From the NCBI GenBank assembly GCA_044507625.1, contig JBIQJE010000016.1:1-64000 (forward strand): a stretch of 64,000 nucleotides of DNA. Reading direction: 5' to 3'. The notes below the pieces were generated by a model, which was not told the DNA's origin, did not search any database, and worked only from the letters and a program-made list of their open reading frames with translations. Positions 35,487 through 44,546 of the stretch are shown here, piece after piece (positions within the stretch are counted from its first letter, which is position 1; every line of letters starts with the position of its first letter). Both the position numbers and the translations under genes were made by a program. The stretch comes from Hyphomicrobium_A sp044507625 (GTDB lineage: Bacteria > Pseudomonadota > Alphaproteobacteria > Rhizobiales > Hyphomicrobiaceae).

Positions 35487-35981
35487 ATGCTCACGTTGCT
35501 GCGCGTTCTTTTCGGCTTCATCATCGCCTGCCTTGTGGCCGGCGCCGTGACGGTGGCCTTCATCGTCACGCCGGGGGATCTCGCCGCCTTGCCCGCCGAC
35601 GCGCAGGCCGAACGGCTCAGCAATGCCGGCGTGCTGGCCCTGCTCACCGCCACCCACTCGGCGATTTTCTCGTTCCCCTTCGCGCTGCTCGCCATCGGCG
35701 CCGCCGAGCTTTGGCGCCTGCGCTCCTGGATCTACTACGCCTCGGTGGGCGTCATCGTCGCGCTGGGCGGCTTCTCGGCCGAGTACCTGAACGAGGTCCC
35801 CGGCGAGCCGTCGATCCTGAACAACTACGCGTTGGCGGCTTTCCTTACCGCGGGCGTCTTCGGCGGCCTTGCCTACTGGCTTTTTGCCGGCCGGCGCGCT
35901 GGTCCCCGGCGCGGGAGTACGCCGCCCCCGGCGGAGGGCAAGGACAATGGTGAGGCGGAGCCGGTGGCCCAGGCAACCTGA
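35487..35981 (+). CDS. Four-helix membrane protein, paralogue B
   Basis: 164 residues from ATG 35487, with GGGA ten bases upstream (TTG at 35469 is open). Hydrophobic helices: LTLLRVLFGFIIACLVAGAV, then HSAIFSFPFALLAIGA, WIYYASVGVIVALGGFSA and ALAAFLTAGVFGGLAYWLFAG. It ends in a polar Pro/Gly/Glu tail after residue 140 that paralogue A lacks. Same helix order as the gene at 34812. Inner-membrane protein of unknown role. Confidence 0.72.
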   Translation: MLTLLRVLFGFIIACLVAGAVTVAFIVTPGDLAALPADAQAERLSNAGVLALLTATHSAIFSFPFALLAIGAAELWRLRSWIYYASVGVIVALGGFSAEYLNEVPGEPSILNNYALAAFLTAGVFGGLAYWLFAGRRAGPRRGSTPPPAEGKDNGEAEPVAQAT

Positions 35982-36136
35982 GCCTCGCCGCGGCGCGTTT
36001 CTTCCGTTGTGGGATTGTTTGCCAAGTGCGGGCCCGCCGGATCGGGGCCGCGTAAAGCTGTTGTTGCGACGCAACAATAGGTTTAGCCTCTCGCCAGTGG
36101 CTGCGCGGGGCAGGCATAGAGAAAAAGGCACGCCGC

Positions 36137-36901
36137 ATGCTCGTCGACCCAGAACTGCAGCAGCGCTTCGCCCGTAGCTGCGCGGAAGCCGCTTTCGGCT
36201 ACTCGGCCGCCAGCGCCGCCGCCTACGCCGCGTTCACCAACCAGGTGCTCGGGTTCTGGTCTTCGGTTCTGGGCGGCACCCCGTCCAGCGCGGAGCCGCG
36301 CAACGAGTTCTGGCGCTGGCCCATGCCGCTGGTGCCGGCCGACCTCTTGCCCGCGCCCAAGCCCGCCCCGGCCCCAGCGAACCCGTTTGCCGGCCTGCCC
36401 ATCAATCCCTTTGCCTGGGCGCTCCCGGCCACCCCCAAGCCCCTACCGCCGCCCCCGTCGCAAAATCCGATGATGGCCAATCCGATGATGGCGGGGCCTA
36501 TGGCCGCCATAGCGATGTTTGCCGAGACGGTCACCGGTGCGATGAGCGCCATGAGCGGGGCGCCGGTCAAATCCGTCGCCGACGTCTCGAACCCGATGAC
36601 GGCCTGGTTGTCCATGTTTCCGTTTGCCAAGCAATCGGCCGCCTGGCCGATGGCCATCGTGATGATGTCGTCAGGCGTGCCCCATGCGGTTGCCTGGCCG
36701 ACCGCAGAGGCCAACATCGCAGCGCTCGATGCGGCCGAGGCCGCGCGCCAGTCCTTCAAGCAGGCCTTCGCCAGCCATCAGGCGGGCGACGGGCATGCGG
36801 CAGGCGGCGGTGCCTGGCCGCCGCAGGCGAATTTCCTCGCGCTGATGGCCATGGTGCCGTTGAACATCGGCACCATGTTTACGGCGCTAAAGCTGTCCTG
36901 A
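36137..36901 (+). CDS. Ala/Pro/Met-rich protein, unknown function
   Basis: 254 residues. N-terminal helix FGYSAASAAAYAAFTNQVLGF, a Pro/Ala linker (LLPAPKPAPAPANPFAG and PKPLPPPPSQ), a Met/Ala-rich stretch (NPMMANPMMAGPMAAIAMF), then FKQAFASHQAGDGHAAGGGAW and a hydrophobic end. The amphipathic Ala-rich helices loosely recall granule-associated phasins, but no family motif is present and I would not assign one. No signal peptide. Single gene between a membrane-protein pair and a convergent small secreted gene. Confidence 0.65.
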   Translation: MLVDPELQQRFARSCAEAAFGYSAASAAAYAAFTNQVLGFWSSVLGGTPSSAEPRNEFWRWPMPLVPADLLPAPKPAPAPANPFAGLPINPFAWALPATPKPLPPPPSQNPMMANPMMAGPMAAIAMFAETVTGAMSAMSGAPVKSVADVSNPMTAWLSMFPFAKQSAAWPMAIVMMSSGVPHAVAWPTAEANIAALDAAEAARQSFKQAFASHQAGDGHAAGGGAWPPQANFLALMAMVPLNIGTMFTALKLS

Positions 36902-36978
36902 CCGCGCGCATAGAACGCCAGCCAGCCGCGGGGCGTTCGCTGCCCGCTGCCGGCTCCGGTAAAGCGCTCCGGAGCCGA

Positions 36979-37248
36979 TCAGGCTGCTTTTTTTGCCAGC
37001 TGATGGTGTGGGCGCAGACGGCAGTGCGCGCGGCGCACCTTGCCGGCCTTGGTCGTGACCTGCTTGCGCCACAGGCACTCGGCCTTGGTCCCGCAGGCGT
37101 TGATGTCGAGGCCGACGCAGACCGACGGCGGCTTCTTCTCGACGGGCTTCTTTGCGGCGGTCTGATTGTCGGCGGCCGAAACAGCGCCCGTGAGCGCAAT
37201 GCAGATCGCGACGGCGGCTGCAGGAACACGCCAGAAGTGGGTACCCAT
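36979..37248 (-). CDS. Small secreted Cys-containing protein
   Basis: 89 residues from ATG 37248, preceded by GGGGGAG (ATG 37281 is in frame). Sec signal peptide (PAAAVAICIALTGAVSA), then a short Lys-rich linker and a domain with four cysteines (SVCVGLDINACGTKAECLWRK is split as C at VCVG, NACG, AECL, plus AHCRL), probably two disulfides. The C-terminus is basic (RPHHQLAKKAA). Function unknown. Transcribed opposite to argG, whose start lies about 290 bases away. Confidence 0.65.
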   Translation of the reverse strand: MGTHFWRVPAAAVAICIALTGAVSAADNQTAAKKPVEKKPPSVCVGLDINACGTKAECLWRKQVTTKAGKVRRAHCRLRPHHQLAKKAA

Positions 37249-37538
37249 GCGTCGGAACTCCCCCGAAAAGACAACACCCATTGCGAAAGGTTTAGCACCG
37301 GGCGCGGGCAGGCGCCATTCGGTTGCGCCGATCATGGTTGACCGCGCAACCGCCGCCCGTCTCCGGCACGACGCGGCAAGCCCGCGAGGTCGATGAGGCG
37401 GCGCCCGAGAGTGGCGCCAAGCCCGTCGCAAACGGCTTTTCCGCATGCCGCGCGCGTGCAGGGCGACGCGGTGTCCCTATGGCCTTGGCGGTCGAAATTT
37501 CGTACAGGCGGTCAGTCCGCAATCCATACGAGCTTCCC

Positions 37539-38771
37539 ATGACCTCCCATCCCAAGCCGATCAAAAAGGTCGTGCTCGCCTACTCCGGCGGCCTCGACAC
37601 CTCGATCATCCTCAAGTGGCTGCAGCAGACCTATGGCGCGGAGGTCATCACCTTCACCGCCGACCTCGGCCAGGGCGGAGAGCTGGAGCCCGCGCGCGAG
37701 AAGGCGCTGATGCTCGGCATCAAGCCGGAGAACATCTACATCGAGGACCTGCGCGAGGAGTTCGTGCGCGACTACGTCTTCCCGATGTTCCGCGCCAACG
37801 CGCTCTACGAGGGCATCTACCTGCTCGGCACGTCGATTGCGCGCCCGCTGATTTCCAAGAAGCAGATCGAGATCGCGCGCGCCACCGGCGCCGACGCCGT
37901 CTGTCACGGCGCGACCGGCAAGGGCAACGACCAGGTGCGTTTCGAGCTGTCCTACTACGCGCTCGAGCCTTCGATCCGCATCATCGCCCCGTGGCGCGAT
38001 TGGGAGTTCAAGAGCCGCGAGGACCTCATCGCCTTCGCCGAGCAGAACCAGATCCCGATCGCCAAGGACAAGCGCGGCGAGTCTCCGTTCTCGGTCGATG
38101 CGAACCTGCTGCACTCTTCCTCCGAGGGTAAGGTGCTCGAAGATCCGAACGTCGAGCCGCCGCCCTATGTGTTCCAGCGCACCCTTTCGCCGGAGGAAGC
38201 GCCCGACAAGGCGACCATCATCACCATCAGCTTCAAGAAGGGCGATCCGGTCGCGATCAACGGCAATCCGATGAGCCCGGCGAACATCCTCGCCACGCTG
38301 AACGACTACGGTCGCGACAACGGCATCGGCCGTGTCGATCTCGTCGAGAACCGTTTCGTCGGCATGAAGTCGCGCGGCATCTACGAGACGCCCGGCGGCA
38401 CCATCCTCTGGCATGCGCACCGCGCCATCGAATCCATCACGCTCGACCGCGGCGCCATGCACCTCAAGGACGAGCTGATGCCGCGCTACGCCGAGCTCGT
38501 CTATTATGGCTTCTGGTTCTCGCCCGAGCGCGAGATGCTGCAGGCCGCCATCGACAAATCCCAGGAGCATGTCGAAGGCGAGGTGACGCTGAAGCTCTAC
38601 AAGGGCAACGTCATCGTCATCGGCCGTGAGAGCCCCAAGAGCCTTTATTCCTCGACGCTCGTCACCTTCGAGGACGACAAGGGCGCATACGATCAGAAGG
38701 ACGCGGCGGGCTTCATCAAGCTCAACGCGCTGCGCCTGCGCACCCTTGGCCAGCGTGACCGCAAGGGCTGA
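37539..38771 (+). CDS. argG: Argininosuccinate synthase
   Basis: 410 residues from ATG 37539 (the frame is open from 37323). The ATP pyrophosphatase P-loop AYSGGLDTS is at 14-22, and the family signatures GATGKGNDQVRFE and LYKGNVIVIGRESP are present. It joins citrulline and aspartate in arginine synthesis. Length and sequence are fully canonical for the alphaproteobacterial form. No other arg gene is adjacent. I do not see a clear terminator downstream. Confidence 0.98.
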   Translation: MTSHPKPIKKVVLAYSGGLDTSIILKWLQQTYGAEVITFTADLGQGGELEPAREKALMLGIKPENIYIEDLREEFVRDYVFPMFRANALYEGIYLLGTSIARPLISKKQIEIARATGADAVCHGATGKGNDQVRFELSYYALEPSIRIIAPWRDWEFKSREDLIAFAEQNQIPIAKDKRGESPFSVDANLLHSSSEGKVLEDPNVEPPPYVFQRTLSPEEAPDKATIITISFKKGDPVAINGNPMSPANILATLNDYGRDNGIGRVDLVENRFVGMKSRGIYETPGGTILWHAHRAIESITLDRGAMHLKDELMPRYAELVYYGFWFSPEREMLQAAIDKSQEHVEGEVTLKLYKGNVIVIGRESPKSLYSSTLVTFEDDKGAYDQKDAAGFIKLNALRLRTLGQRDRKG

Positions 38772-39083
38772 TCGCACCTTTTGCCGGGGGCTGCGTGCGC
38801 GGCCTCTCGGCCATTTCTACGGTGCGCTGAGTTGCGCGGCTTCCGGCTTCCCGCGTCGGCCGTAACGTCCTGCCGCAAGATGCCCCCCGGCACTTCATCG
38901 TCGTCAGCATTTCAATTCGAGCCGTGCAGCGCGCCGAACGTGCTTGCTGTCCCGTAAACGGGCGCGCGCCTCGGCGAAGGTTGAACGGCGTTTCATGCCC
39001 GAGCGTTGTGGTTCTCTGGCGCAGCCTGCGAACTCCCGGCACGTGCACGCGTTGAAGTGCTTCTGTTGCCAAGGAGAACGACG
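38772..39083. other. Intergenic stretch after argG, nothing recognisable
   Basis: 312 bases between argG and the Gly-rich gene. No supported ORF, repeat or terminator was found. It must contain the promoter of the Gly-rich gene; the ribosome binding site AAGGAGAACGACG at its end is clear. Confidence 0.5.
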
Positions 39084-39419
39084 ATGCTGAGAAATCAAAT
39101 ACTCATCGGAAGTATCGCGGCGCTGGCACTCGGACTTTCAGCGGTCGGAGTCGCAGCCCGCGGCGGCGGAGGTGGCGGCGGCGGTGGCCACGGAGGTGGG
39201 GGCTTCGGTGGCGGCGGCGGCTTCCACGGAGGCGGCGGTGGCGGCTTCCACGGCGGAGGTATCCCAGGAGGCGGCATCCGTGGCTATCGCGGCGGTGGCG
39301 GCGGATACGGCCATTACCGCGGCGGTCGCGGCTTCGTTGGCCCGTACTTCTATGGCGGCTACTACGACGACGACGACTGCTATTGGCGCCGTGGCCGGCT
39401 GATCTGCCCCTACTACTGA
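39084..39419 (+). CDS. Glycine-rich secreted protein
   Basis: 111 residues from ATG 39084 with AAGGAGA upstream. Sec signal (ILIGSIAALALGLSAVGVAA), then about 45 residues made mostly of Gly with interspersed His and Phe, followed by YRGGGGGYGHYRGGRGF and a C-terminal FYGGYYDDDDCYWRRGRLIC with two cysteines. Such Gly-rich exported proteins with an acidic/aromatic end are common in Hyphomicrobiales; role unknown. The low-complexity region makes homology calls unreliable. Confidence 0.75.
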   Translation: MLRNQILIGSIAALALGLSAVGVAARGGGGGGGGGHGGGGFGGGGGFHGGGGGGFHGGGIPGGGIRGYRGGGGGYGHYRGGRGFVGPYFYGGYYDDDDCYWRRGRLICPYY

Positions 39420-39706
39420 GATCGCAGCCCGTTTGAGACCGCGGAGCTAAGGCTCCTGGCGGCGTAGAGCCAAGCTTGCCTTATGCGAGGGCACCGCGCG
39501 GCGAACACCGGCATGCCCGAGGCCCATCCAGGCAAGCCTCACGCATGAAGCCTGCACACGTTTGAAGCCTGCGGAGGTGGGCGGAAACGCCGAAGCGGTG
39601 AAGTCGGCGGGTTTCCCTGCGCTCACCAGATCGCAGCATGGTGGCGCAGGCCGCTATCCAGCGCCAAGATGGAGGCCCCGGTGACGCCCGGCGCGATGCG
39701 AACGCG

Positions 39707-41710
39707 TTAGGCCGCTGCGGTGGGCAGCGGCGCAGCCTGCGGACGGTCGACCTGGGGCCGCGGCCACTGCTCGGGCAATTCGCATAGCCCGCCGCCCATG
39801 TAGATCTGGTGCCAGAGCTGCGTCGAAAGCACGCCCGTGAGACCCATCTTCAGGAAGACGTTGATCTTGTCGCCCTTGCCCGCGCCGATCGCCTCGTAGT
39901 CGCGCAGCACGGCCTCGGTATCGAAATAGCCCGTACGGTTCAGCGCCTCGCGGGTCATGAGCTGGCGCACGTAGGGCGGCGGATCGATGAAGAACGATTC
40001 CGCGAGCGGCGCCCGGAACATGCCCTTTTTGCGGAATGCCGCTTCCTTCGGCAGCAGCCGCGAAGCCGCGAGACGGAGCAGGTATTTGTCGCGCAACAGG
40101 CCCCGCAGCTTCCAGCGCGGATGCAGTTGCGACACGTAGGAAATCACGTCCTCGTCGAGGAACGGATAGCGCGTCTCGACGCTGTTCGCCATGGCGACCC
40201 GGTCGCCTTTGTGGTTCAGCAACAGCCCCGGCAGGTGCACCTTGTAGCCGTAATAGAGCGACTGGTTGAGCGGATCCCAGCGGCGCACGCGCTCCGCATC
40301 CACCGGCACGTCGTCATAGGCGATGTAGTCGCCGAGCTGCGCTTTCGTATCGCCGCTGAAGTAGCGCGCGCGCGACTGCGCGACGAGGTGGTAGAGCAGC
40401 GTCTGCGCATGGGCGCGGCCGAGTTTCTCATCGATGTGTTTCAGCTGCGCGTTGGTCATGTGCGGCGCCATGCGCATCCGGAACAGCCGGTTCAGCGCAT
40501 CGGATGCATGCGTGCCGCCGATGTCCATGAAGTAGCTGAGCTTGCGCAGCTTGAACCAGATGTAGCCCGCGAACGCTTCGTCTGAACCCTCGCCCGTCAG
40601 CGCCACCTTGTAACCCTGGTCGTGCACCTCCTGCGCCAAGCGCCAGAGCGCCGCGCACGAGGTATCGATCACCGGACTGTCGGCGGAAGCGATGAGCTGC
40701 GGATAGGTGTTCGCGATGACGGTACTGTCGGAGCGCAGGATCGTCGGCTGGCTGCCGATGGCGCGCGCGCTGAACAGCGCATCCGACGTCTCGTCGAGTC
40801 CCTTGCCGGGAACCTGGATGGTGAAGCTCGGCACCGGCGAGCCGCGCAGTTTCGAAGCGGTGGCGAGCACGTAAGCTGAATCGACGCCTCCGGAGAGATA
40901 GCCGACGACCGGCACATCGGCGCGCAGCCGGATATCCACGGCGCGGCTGAAGCGGGCTTCGAACTCGTCGATGAGATGCTTGGGATCGCGCGCGTCGATC
41001 TCCTGGCCGGCATCGGGGAAGTCGAGATCCCAATAGCGGCGCTCGACGACCTCCGCGGGGCGGCCGTCGGCGCGGAAAGCGATCCTCAGGTAATGGCCGG
41101 GTAGCAGCGCATTGACGCCCTTGAACATCGTGCGGCGCGTGCCCATGGCGAAGAACGTGAACACCTGGTCCATGCCGCGCGGATCGAATGCGGCAGGCAC
41201 ACCCCCCGAGGCGAGCAGCGCCTTAATCTCCGAACCGAAGTAGACCCAGTCGCCCTGGCGGCTCCAGTGCAGCGGACAAATGCCGACGCGGTCGCGTGCG
41301 AGGAACACCGTGCGCTTGGAGAAATCTATGAGCGCGATCGCGAACTGTCCGCGCAGCTTCTCGAAGACGTCCTCGCCGTATTCCTCATAGAGGTGCACGA
41401 TGATTTCGGTGTCGGTGTGCGTACGGAAGACGTGACCCTTCGCCTCCAGCTCCGCCTTCACTTCCGGATAGTTGAAGAGCTCGCCGTTATAGACGACGCC
41501 GACGCTGCCATCCTCGTTGAAGATCGGCTGTGAGCCGTCGCCGAGCCCGACGATGGAGAGCCGCCGGTTCGCAAAGCCGATGCCGGGGCGGAAGAGATAG
41601 CCGTCCTCATCGGGACCGCGATGCAAAAGCGCGTCGGCCATTCTCCGCACGGCGCCGGTCTCCGGCTGGCGCTTGCCCGTCAGATCGATGATTCCAGCGA
41701 TGCCGCACAT
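39707..41710 (-). CDS. asnB: Asparagine synthetase B, glutamine-hydrolysing
   Basis: 667 residues. Class II amidotransferase domain (1 to about 205) with Cys2 nucleophile in MCGIAGI, LLHRGPDEDG and NRRLSIVGL; synthetase domain with P-loop LSGGVDSAYV near residue 270 and ALTGEGSDEAFAGY. It makes asparagine or amidates another carboxylate; large AsnB paralogues of this length also occur in capsule and surface polysaccharide clusters, but no such genes are adjacent here. Monocistronic by spacing (163 bases to radC upstream). Confidence 0.93.
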   Translation of the reverse strand: MCGIAGIIDLTGKRQPETGAVRRMADALLHRGPDEDGYLFRPGIGFANRRLSIVGLGDGSQPIFNEDGSVGVVYNGELFNYPEVKAELEAKGHVFRTHTDTEIIVHLYEEYGEDVFEKLRGQFAIALIDFSKRTVFLARDRVGICPLHWSRQGDWVYFGSEIKALLASGGVPAAFDPRGMDQVFTFFAMGTRRTMFKGVNALLPGHYLRIAFRADGRPAEVVERRYWDLDFPDAGQEIDARDPKHLIDEFEARFSRAVDIRLRADVPVVGYLSGGVDSAYVLATASKLRGSPVPSFTIQVPGKGLDETSDALFSARAIGSQPTILRSDSTVIANTYPQLIASADSPVIDTSCAALWRLAQEVHDQGYKVALTGEGSDEAFAGYIWFKLRKLSYFMDIGGTHASDALNRLFRMRMAPHMTNAQLKHIDEKLGRAHAQTLLYHLVAQSRARYFSGDTKAQLGDYIAYDDVPVDAERVRRWDPLNQSLYYGYKVHLPGLLLNHKGDRVAMANSVETRYPFLDEDVISYVSQLHPRWKLRGLLRDKYLLRLAASRLLPKEAAFRKKGMFRAPLAESFFIDPPPYVRQLMTREALNRTGYFDTEAVLRDYEAIGAGKGDKINVFLKMGLTGVLSTQLWHQIYMGGGLCELPEQWPRPQVDRPQAAPLPTAAA

Positions 41711-41873
41711 AAGTCCTCGTATAGGTCGGGGATGGGCGCGAATCGGCCCAGGGTTCTAAATGCACCTGGACCAGGTAAAGGGCCGGTTACGCAACGTCGC
41801 AAAAGGGCGCCGGCCGGCCGGATCGTTGCCAGAACAACCCGGATCGCACAAGAGATTGGCCGGAAAACGTGCT

Positions 41874-42614
41874 TCAAAAGAGGCCGAGCGACTTGAGGCT
41901 GGCGTGTCCGTCGCGGCCTACAATGATGTGATCATGGACAGAAATGCCCAACGGGCCCGCAGTCGCGACAATATGCTTCGTCATGTCGACGTCGGCCCGC
42001 GAAGGCGTCGGATCGCCCGACGGGTGATTGTGAACGAGAATTATCGCCGTCGCCGAAAGCTCCAGCGCGCGTTTCACGACCTCCCGTACGTAGACGGGGG
42101 TGTGGTCGACCGTGCCCTGCTGCTGCACCTCGTCGGCGACGAGGCGGTTGCGCTTGTCGAGGAACAGGATGCGGAATTGCTCACGGTGCTCATAGCGCTG
42201 CGCGGCGAGCAGATAGTCGATCACCTGCCGCGATGATGCGAGTACGGTGCGTTGCACGATCTCCGACTGCATGAACCGCAGCGCGGCTGCCCGCACGAGC
42301 TTCAGTTCGGTGACGACGGAATCCCCGACGCCGTGTACCTCCTTGAGGCGGCCCTCCGGCGCGCTCACCACTTCCGCGAACGTGCCGAAGCGCGCGATCA
42401 GCCGCTTGGCGATGCCCTTCGTGTCGCGCCGCGGCAGGGCGCGGAACAGCACCATCTCCAGGAGCTCGTAGTCGGGTAGCGCGTCGGCGCCACCCTTGCG
42501 GAAGCGCTCGCGCAGGCGCTGTCGGTGGCCGCTGTTGTCGATCAGCGGCGCTTCGAGAAACGATCCTTGCGGGCTGGCGTCTGGGCCTTCCTCGCTCCTG
42601 TCGCGATCCGGCAT
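41874..42614 (-). CDS. radC: RadC/YeeS-family JAMM protein
   Basis: 246 residues. An N-terminal helix-hairpin-helix region (LKEVHGVGDSVVTELKL, 90-106) precedes the MPN/JAMM domain with zinc ligands in HNHPSGDPTPSRAD (His195, His197, Asp208). Called RadC for historical reasons; a role in repair has not held up and the activity is uncertain. The stop is 17 bases before the next gene downstream on the same strand would matter; it follows map by 17 bases and may be co-transcribed with it. Confidence 0.93.
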   Translation of the reverse strand: MPDRDRSEEGPDASPQGSFLEAPLIDNSGHRQRLRERFRKGGADALPDYELLEMVLFRALPRRDTKGIAKRLIARFGTFAEVVSAPEGRLKEVHGVGDSVVTELKLVRAAALRFMQSEIVQRTVLASSRQVIDYLLAAQRYEHREQFRILFLDKRNRLVADEVQQQGTVDHTPVYVREVVKRALELSATAIILVHNHPSGDPTPSRADVDMTKHIVATAGPLGISVHDHIIVGRDGHASLKSLGLF

Positions 42615-42631
42615 GGCGCGCGCCTGCTCGC

Positions 42632-43453
42632 TTATTCTTCGAAGCGCGGGAAGTAGATCCCAGCGGGCGAGTGCGTGAAGACCTCGTATCCCGTCTCCGT
42701 CACGCCGATGCTGTGCTCGAACTGCGCCGAGAGCTCGCGATCGCGCGTCACCGCCGTCCAGCCGTCGGGCAGGACCTTCACGTGGGGCCGCCCGAGGTTG
42801 ATCATCGGTTCGATGGTGAACAGCATGCCCGGCTCCAGCACGATGCCTTCGCCCTCTTCCCCGTAGTGCAGGATGTTGGGGCGGTCATGGAAGATGCGCC
42901 CGAGGCCATGGCCGCAGAAGTCGCGCACGACGGAGCAGCGCTCGCTCTCGGCATAGGCCTGGATGGCGGCGCCGATATGCCCAGTGGTTGCCCCGGGACG
43001 CACGGCCGCCATGCCCCGCTGCAGGGCCTCGTAGGTGACGGCAATGAGCCGCTCGGCCTTGCGGGAGATTTTGCCCACCGGATACATGCGCGAGGTGTCG
43101 CCATGCCAGCCGTCGACGATCAGCGTCACGTCGATGTTGATGATCTCGCCTTCGCGCAGCGGCTTGGGGCCCGGAATGCCGTGGCAGACGACGTGGTTGA
43201 TCGAGGTGCAGATCGCCTTCGGAAAGCCGCGGTAGTTCAGCGGTGCGGGGTAGGCGTTGTGGTCGAGCGCGAATTGGAGCGCCAGCTCGTCCAGCTCCTC
43301 GGTGGTGACGCCGGGGCGCACATGCTCGGCGAGCATGTCGAGCGCGGCAGCCGCAAGCTGGCCGGCCTTGCGCATGCCTGCGAAGGCGTCCGGTCCGTGC
43401 AGCTTCACCTTTCCGTCGCGCGCGGATGCGCGATCGACTTCGACATTCGACAT
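42632..43453 (-). CDS. map: Methionine aminopeptidase, type I
   Basis: 273 residues from ATG 43453 (the frame is open to 43531). The five metal ligands of MetAP are recognisable: Asp in INIDVTLIVDG, Asp in GWHGDTSRM, His in GHGLGRIFHD, Glu in FTIEPMI and Glu in QFEHSIGVTE. It removes the N-terminal Met from nascent proteins. It lies downstream of the rplS terminator and 17 bases upstream of radC on the same strand. Confidence 0.96.
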   Translation of the reverse strand: MSNVEVDRASARDGKVKLHGPDAFAGMRKAGQLAAAALDMLAEHVRPGVTTEELDELALQFALDHNAYPAPLNYRGFPKAICTSINHVVCHGIPGPKPLREGEIINIDVTLIVDGWHGDTSRMYPVGKISRKAERLIAVTYEALQRGMAAVRPGATTGHIGAAIQAYAESERCSVVRDFCGHGLGRIFHDRPNILHYGEEGEGIVLEPGMLFTIEPMINLGRPHVKVLPDGWTAVTRDRELSAQFEHSIGVTETGYEVFTHSPAGIYFPRFEE

Positions 43454-43513
43454 CTGATTTCCTGGGCCGCCGAAAGACCGGTAGAGGTGGGGCCAATGGC
43501 GTGAATGTAGTGC

Positions 43514-43543
43514 AAAAACGGCCGCACGCAATAAACGTGCGGC
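43514..43543 (-). terminator. Rho-independent terminator after rplS
   Basis: Reading leftwards, GCCGCACG/CGTGCGGC (43521-43543, perfect 8-bp stem) is followed two bases later by five Ts (43514-43518). It closes the trmD-rplS transcript. A second hairpin of GGCGCGC/GCGCGCC lies just before it (about 43541-43564), partly overlapping. Confidence 0.8.
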
Positions 43544-43604
43544 GCGCCTTTGGTAAAGCGCGCCGCAGCAAAAGTTCGAATTGTTCCGGAAAGCCGGCCT
43601 TGTG

Positions 43605-44258
43605 TCAGGCCTTGGCCTCTTCCTCGGCCGGAACTTCCGCAGCGGAAGCTTCAGCGATCAGCGCCTGGGCCTGGCTGATCCAGTTGTCCTTCTCGATGCG
43701 GCCGCCGAGCTGCAGCGTCTCATCGAGGTTGGCCATGTCTTCATCGGAGAGATTGGCGATCTGCTCCAGCTTGACGGCGTTGAGGTGACGCAGGCGGATC
43801 GCGAGTTCCGCGTCGATACCCTTGATCTGCGTGAGATCGTCGGGCTCGCCCTTCTGCTTCTTGAAGCCTTTCCAGGCGGCGTTGAGGCGGCGGGCGCGCG
43901 CATCCGAGCGCTCGGGAATACGGGCGGCCTTACCGCGGCGGCCACGCAGGTAGTAGAGCTTCGCGCGGCGGACTTTACCGCGGCGGATGACCTCGATCTC
44001 GGCGATGTACGGCGAGTAGATCGGGAACACGCGCTCCACGCCCTCACCGTAGGAGATCTTGCGGACCGTGAAGCTCTCGTTGATGCCCCCGCCGGACCGG
44101 CTGATCACGACACCCTCGTATGCCTGGGTGCGGACGTTGGTGCCCTCGATCACCTTCACCATCACCTTGACGGTGTCTCCGGGGCCGAACTCGGGCACGG
44201 CGCGCTTAGCCGTTACGGCGCTGATCTGCTCGCGCTCGATCTCTTGGATGACGTTCAT
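43605..44258 (-). CDS. rplS: Ribosomal protein L19 with C-terminal extension
   Basis: 217 residues from ATG 44258. Residues 1 to about 120 are a full L19 (FGPGDTVKVMVKV, YEGVVISRSGGGINESFTVR, VRRAKLYYLRGRRGKAARI). After a basic linker (RLNAAWKGFKKQKG), residues 140-197 form an extra domain, DDLTQIKGIDAELAIRLRHL with KLEQIANLSDEDMANLDETL, of the helix-hairpin-helix style found appended to several alphaproteobacterial proteins such as L21. An acidic Ala/Glu tail ends it. Bacterial L19 is usually 115-130 residues. trmD lies upstream on the same strand. Confidence 0.95.
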   Translation of the reverse strand: MNVIQEIEREQISAVTAKRAVPEFGPGDTVKVMVKVIEGTNVRTQAYEGVVISRSGGGINESFTVRKISYGEGVERVFPIYSPYIAEIEVIRRGKVRRAKLYYLRGRRGKAARIPERSDARARRLNAAWKGFKKQKGEPDDLTQIKGIDAELAIRLRHLNAVKLEQIANLSDEDMANLDETLQLGGRIEKDNWISQAQALIAEASAAEVPAEEEAKA

Positions 44259-44546
44259 GGGGCACCTTGACCGTAAAAACCGTAGAAACAGGCCGTCGAG
44301 GCTCGGCGGTCGGCCGGCACCCCCTAACGGCAGCATTGGGGAATTTGCGGCGGTAATAGACGAAATGCCGGGGGTTGTCGATATGGTCGGAGGCGATTTG
44401 TCGCCTCGCTGCGTCCGCGCGTGGGCGTGCCATTGTCGCGGGGCGCTATATGGCGCAGCTGAACCACGACGCTTCCGGACGTTAACTGGACGCCCCGCGT
44501 GGCGCACGCTGCCCGAAGCCGCGCGAACGAGCGGGATGCCGCCCCG

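Noticed and set aside
33480..36131. An 883-codon open frame antisense to rlmN and the membrane genes
   Set aside because: Crosses several well-supported genes; composition is that of a shadow.
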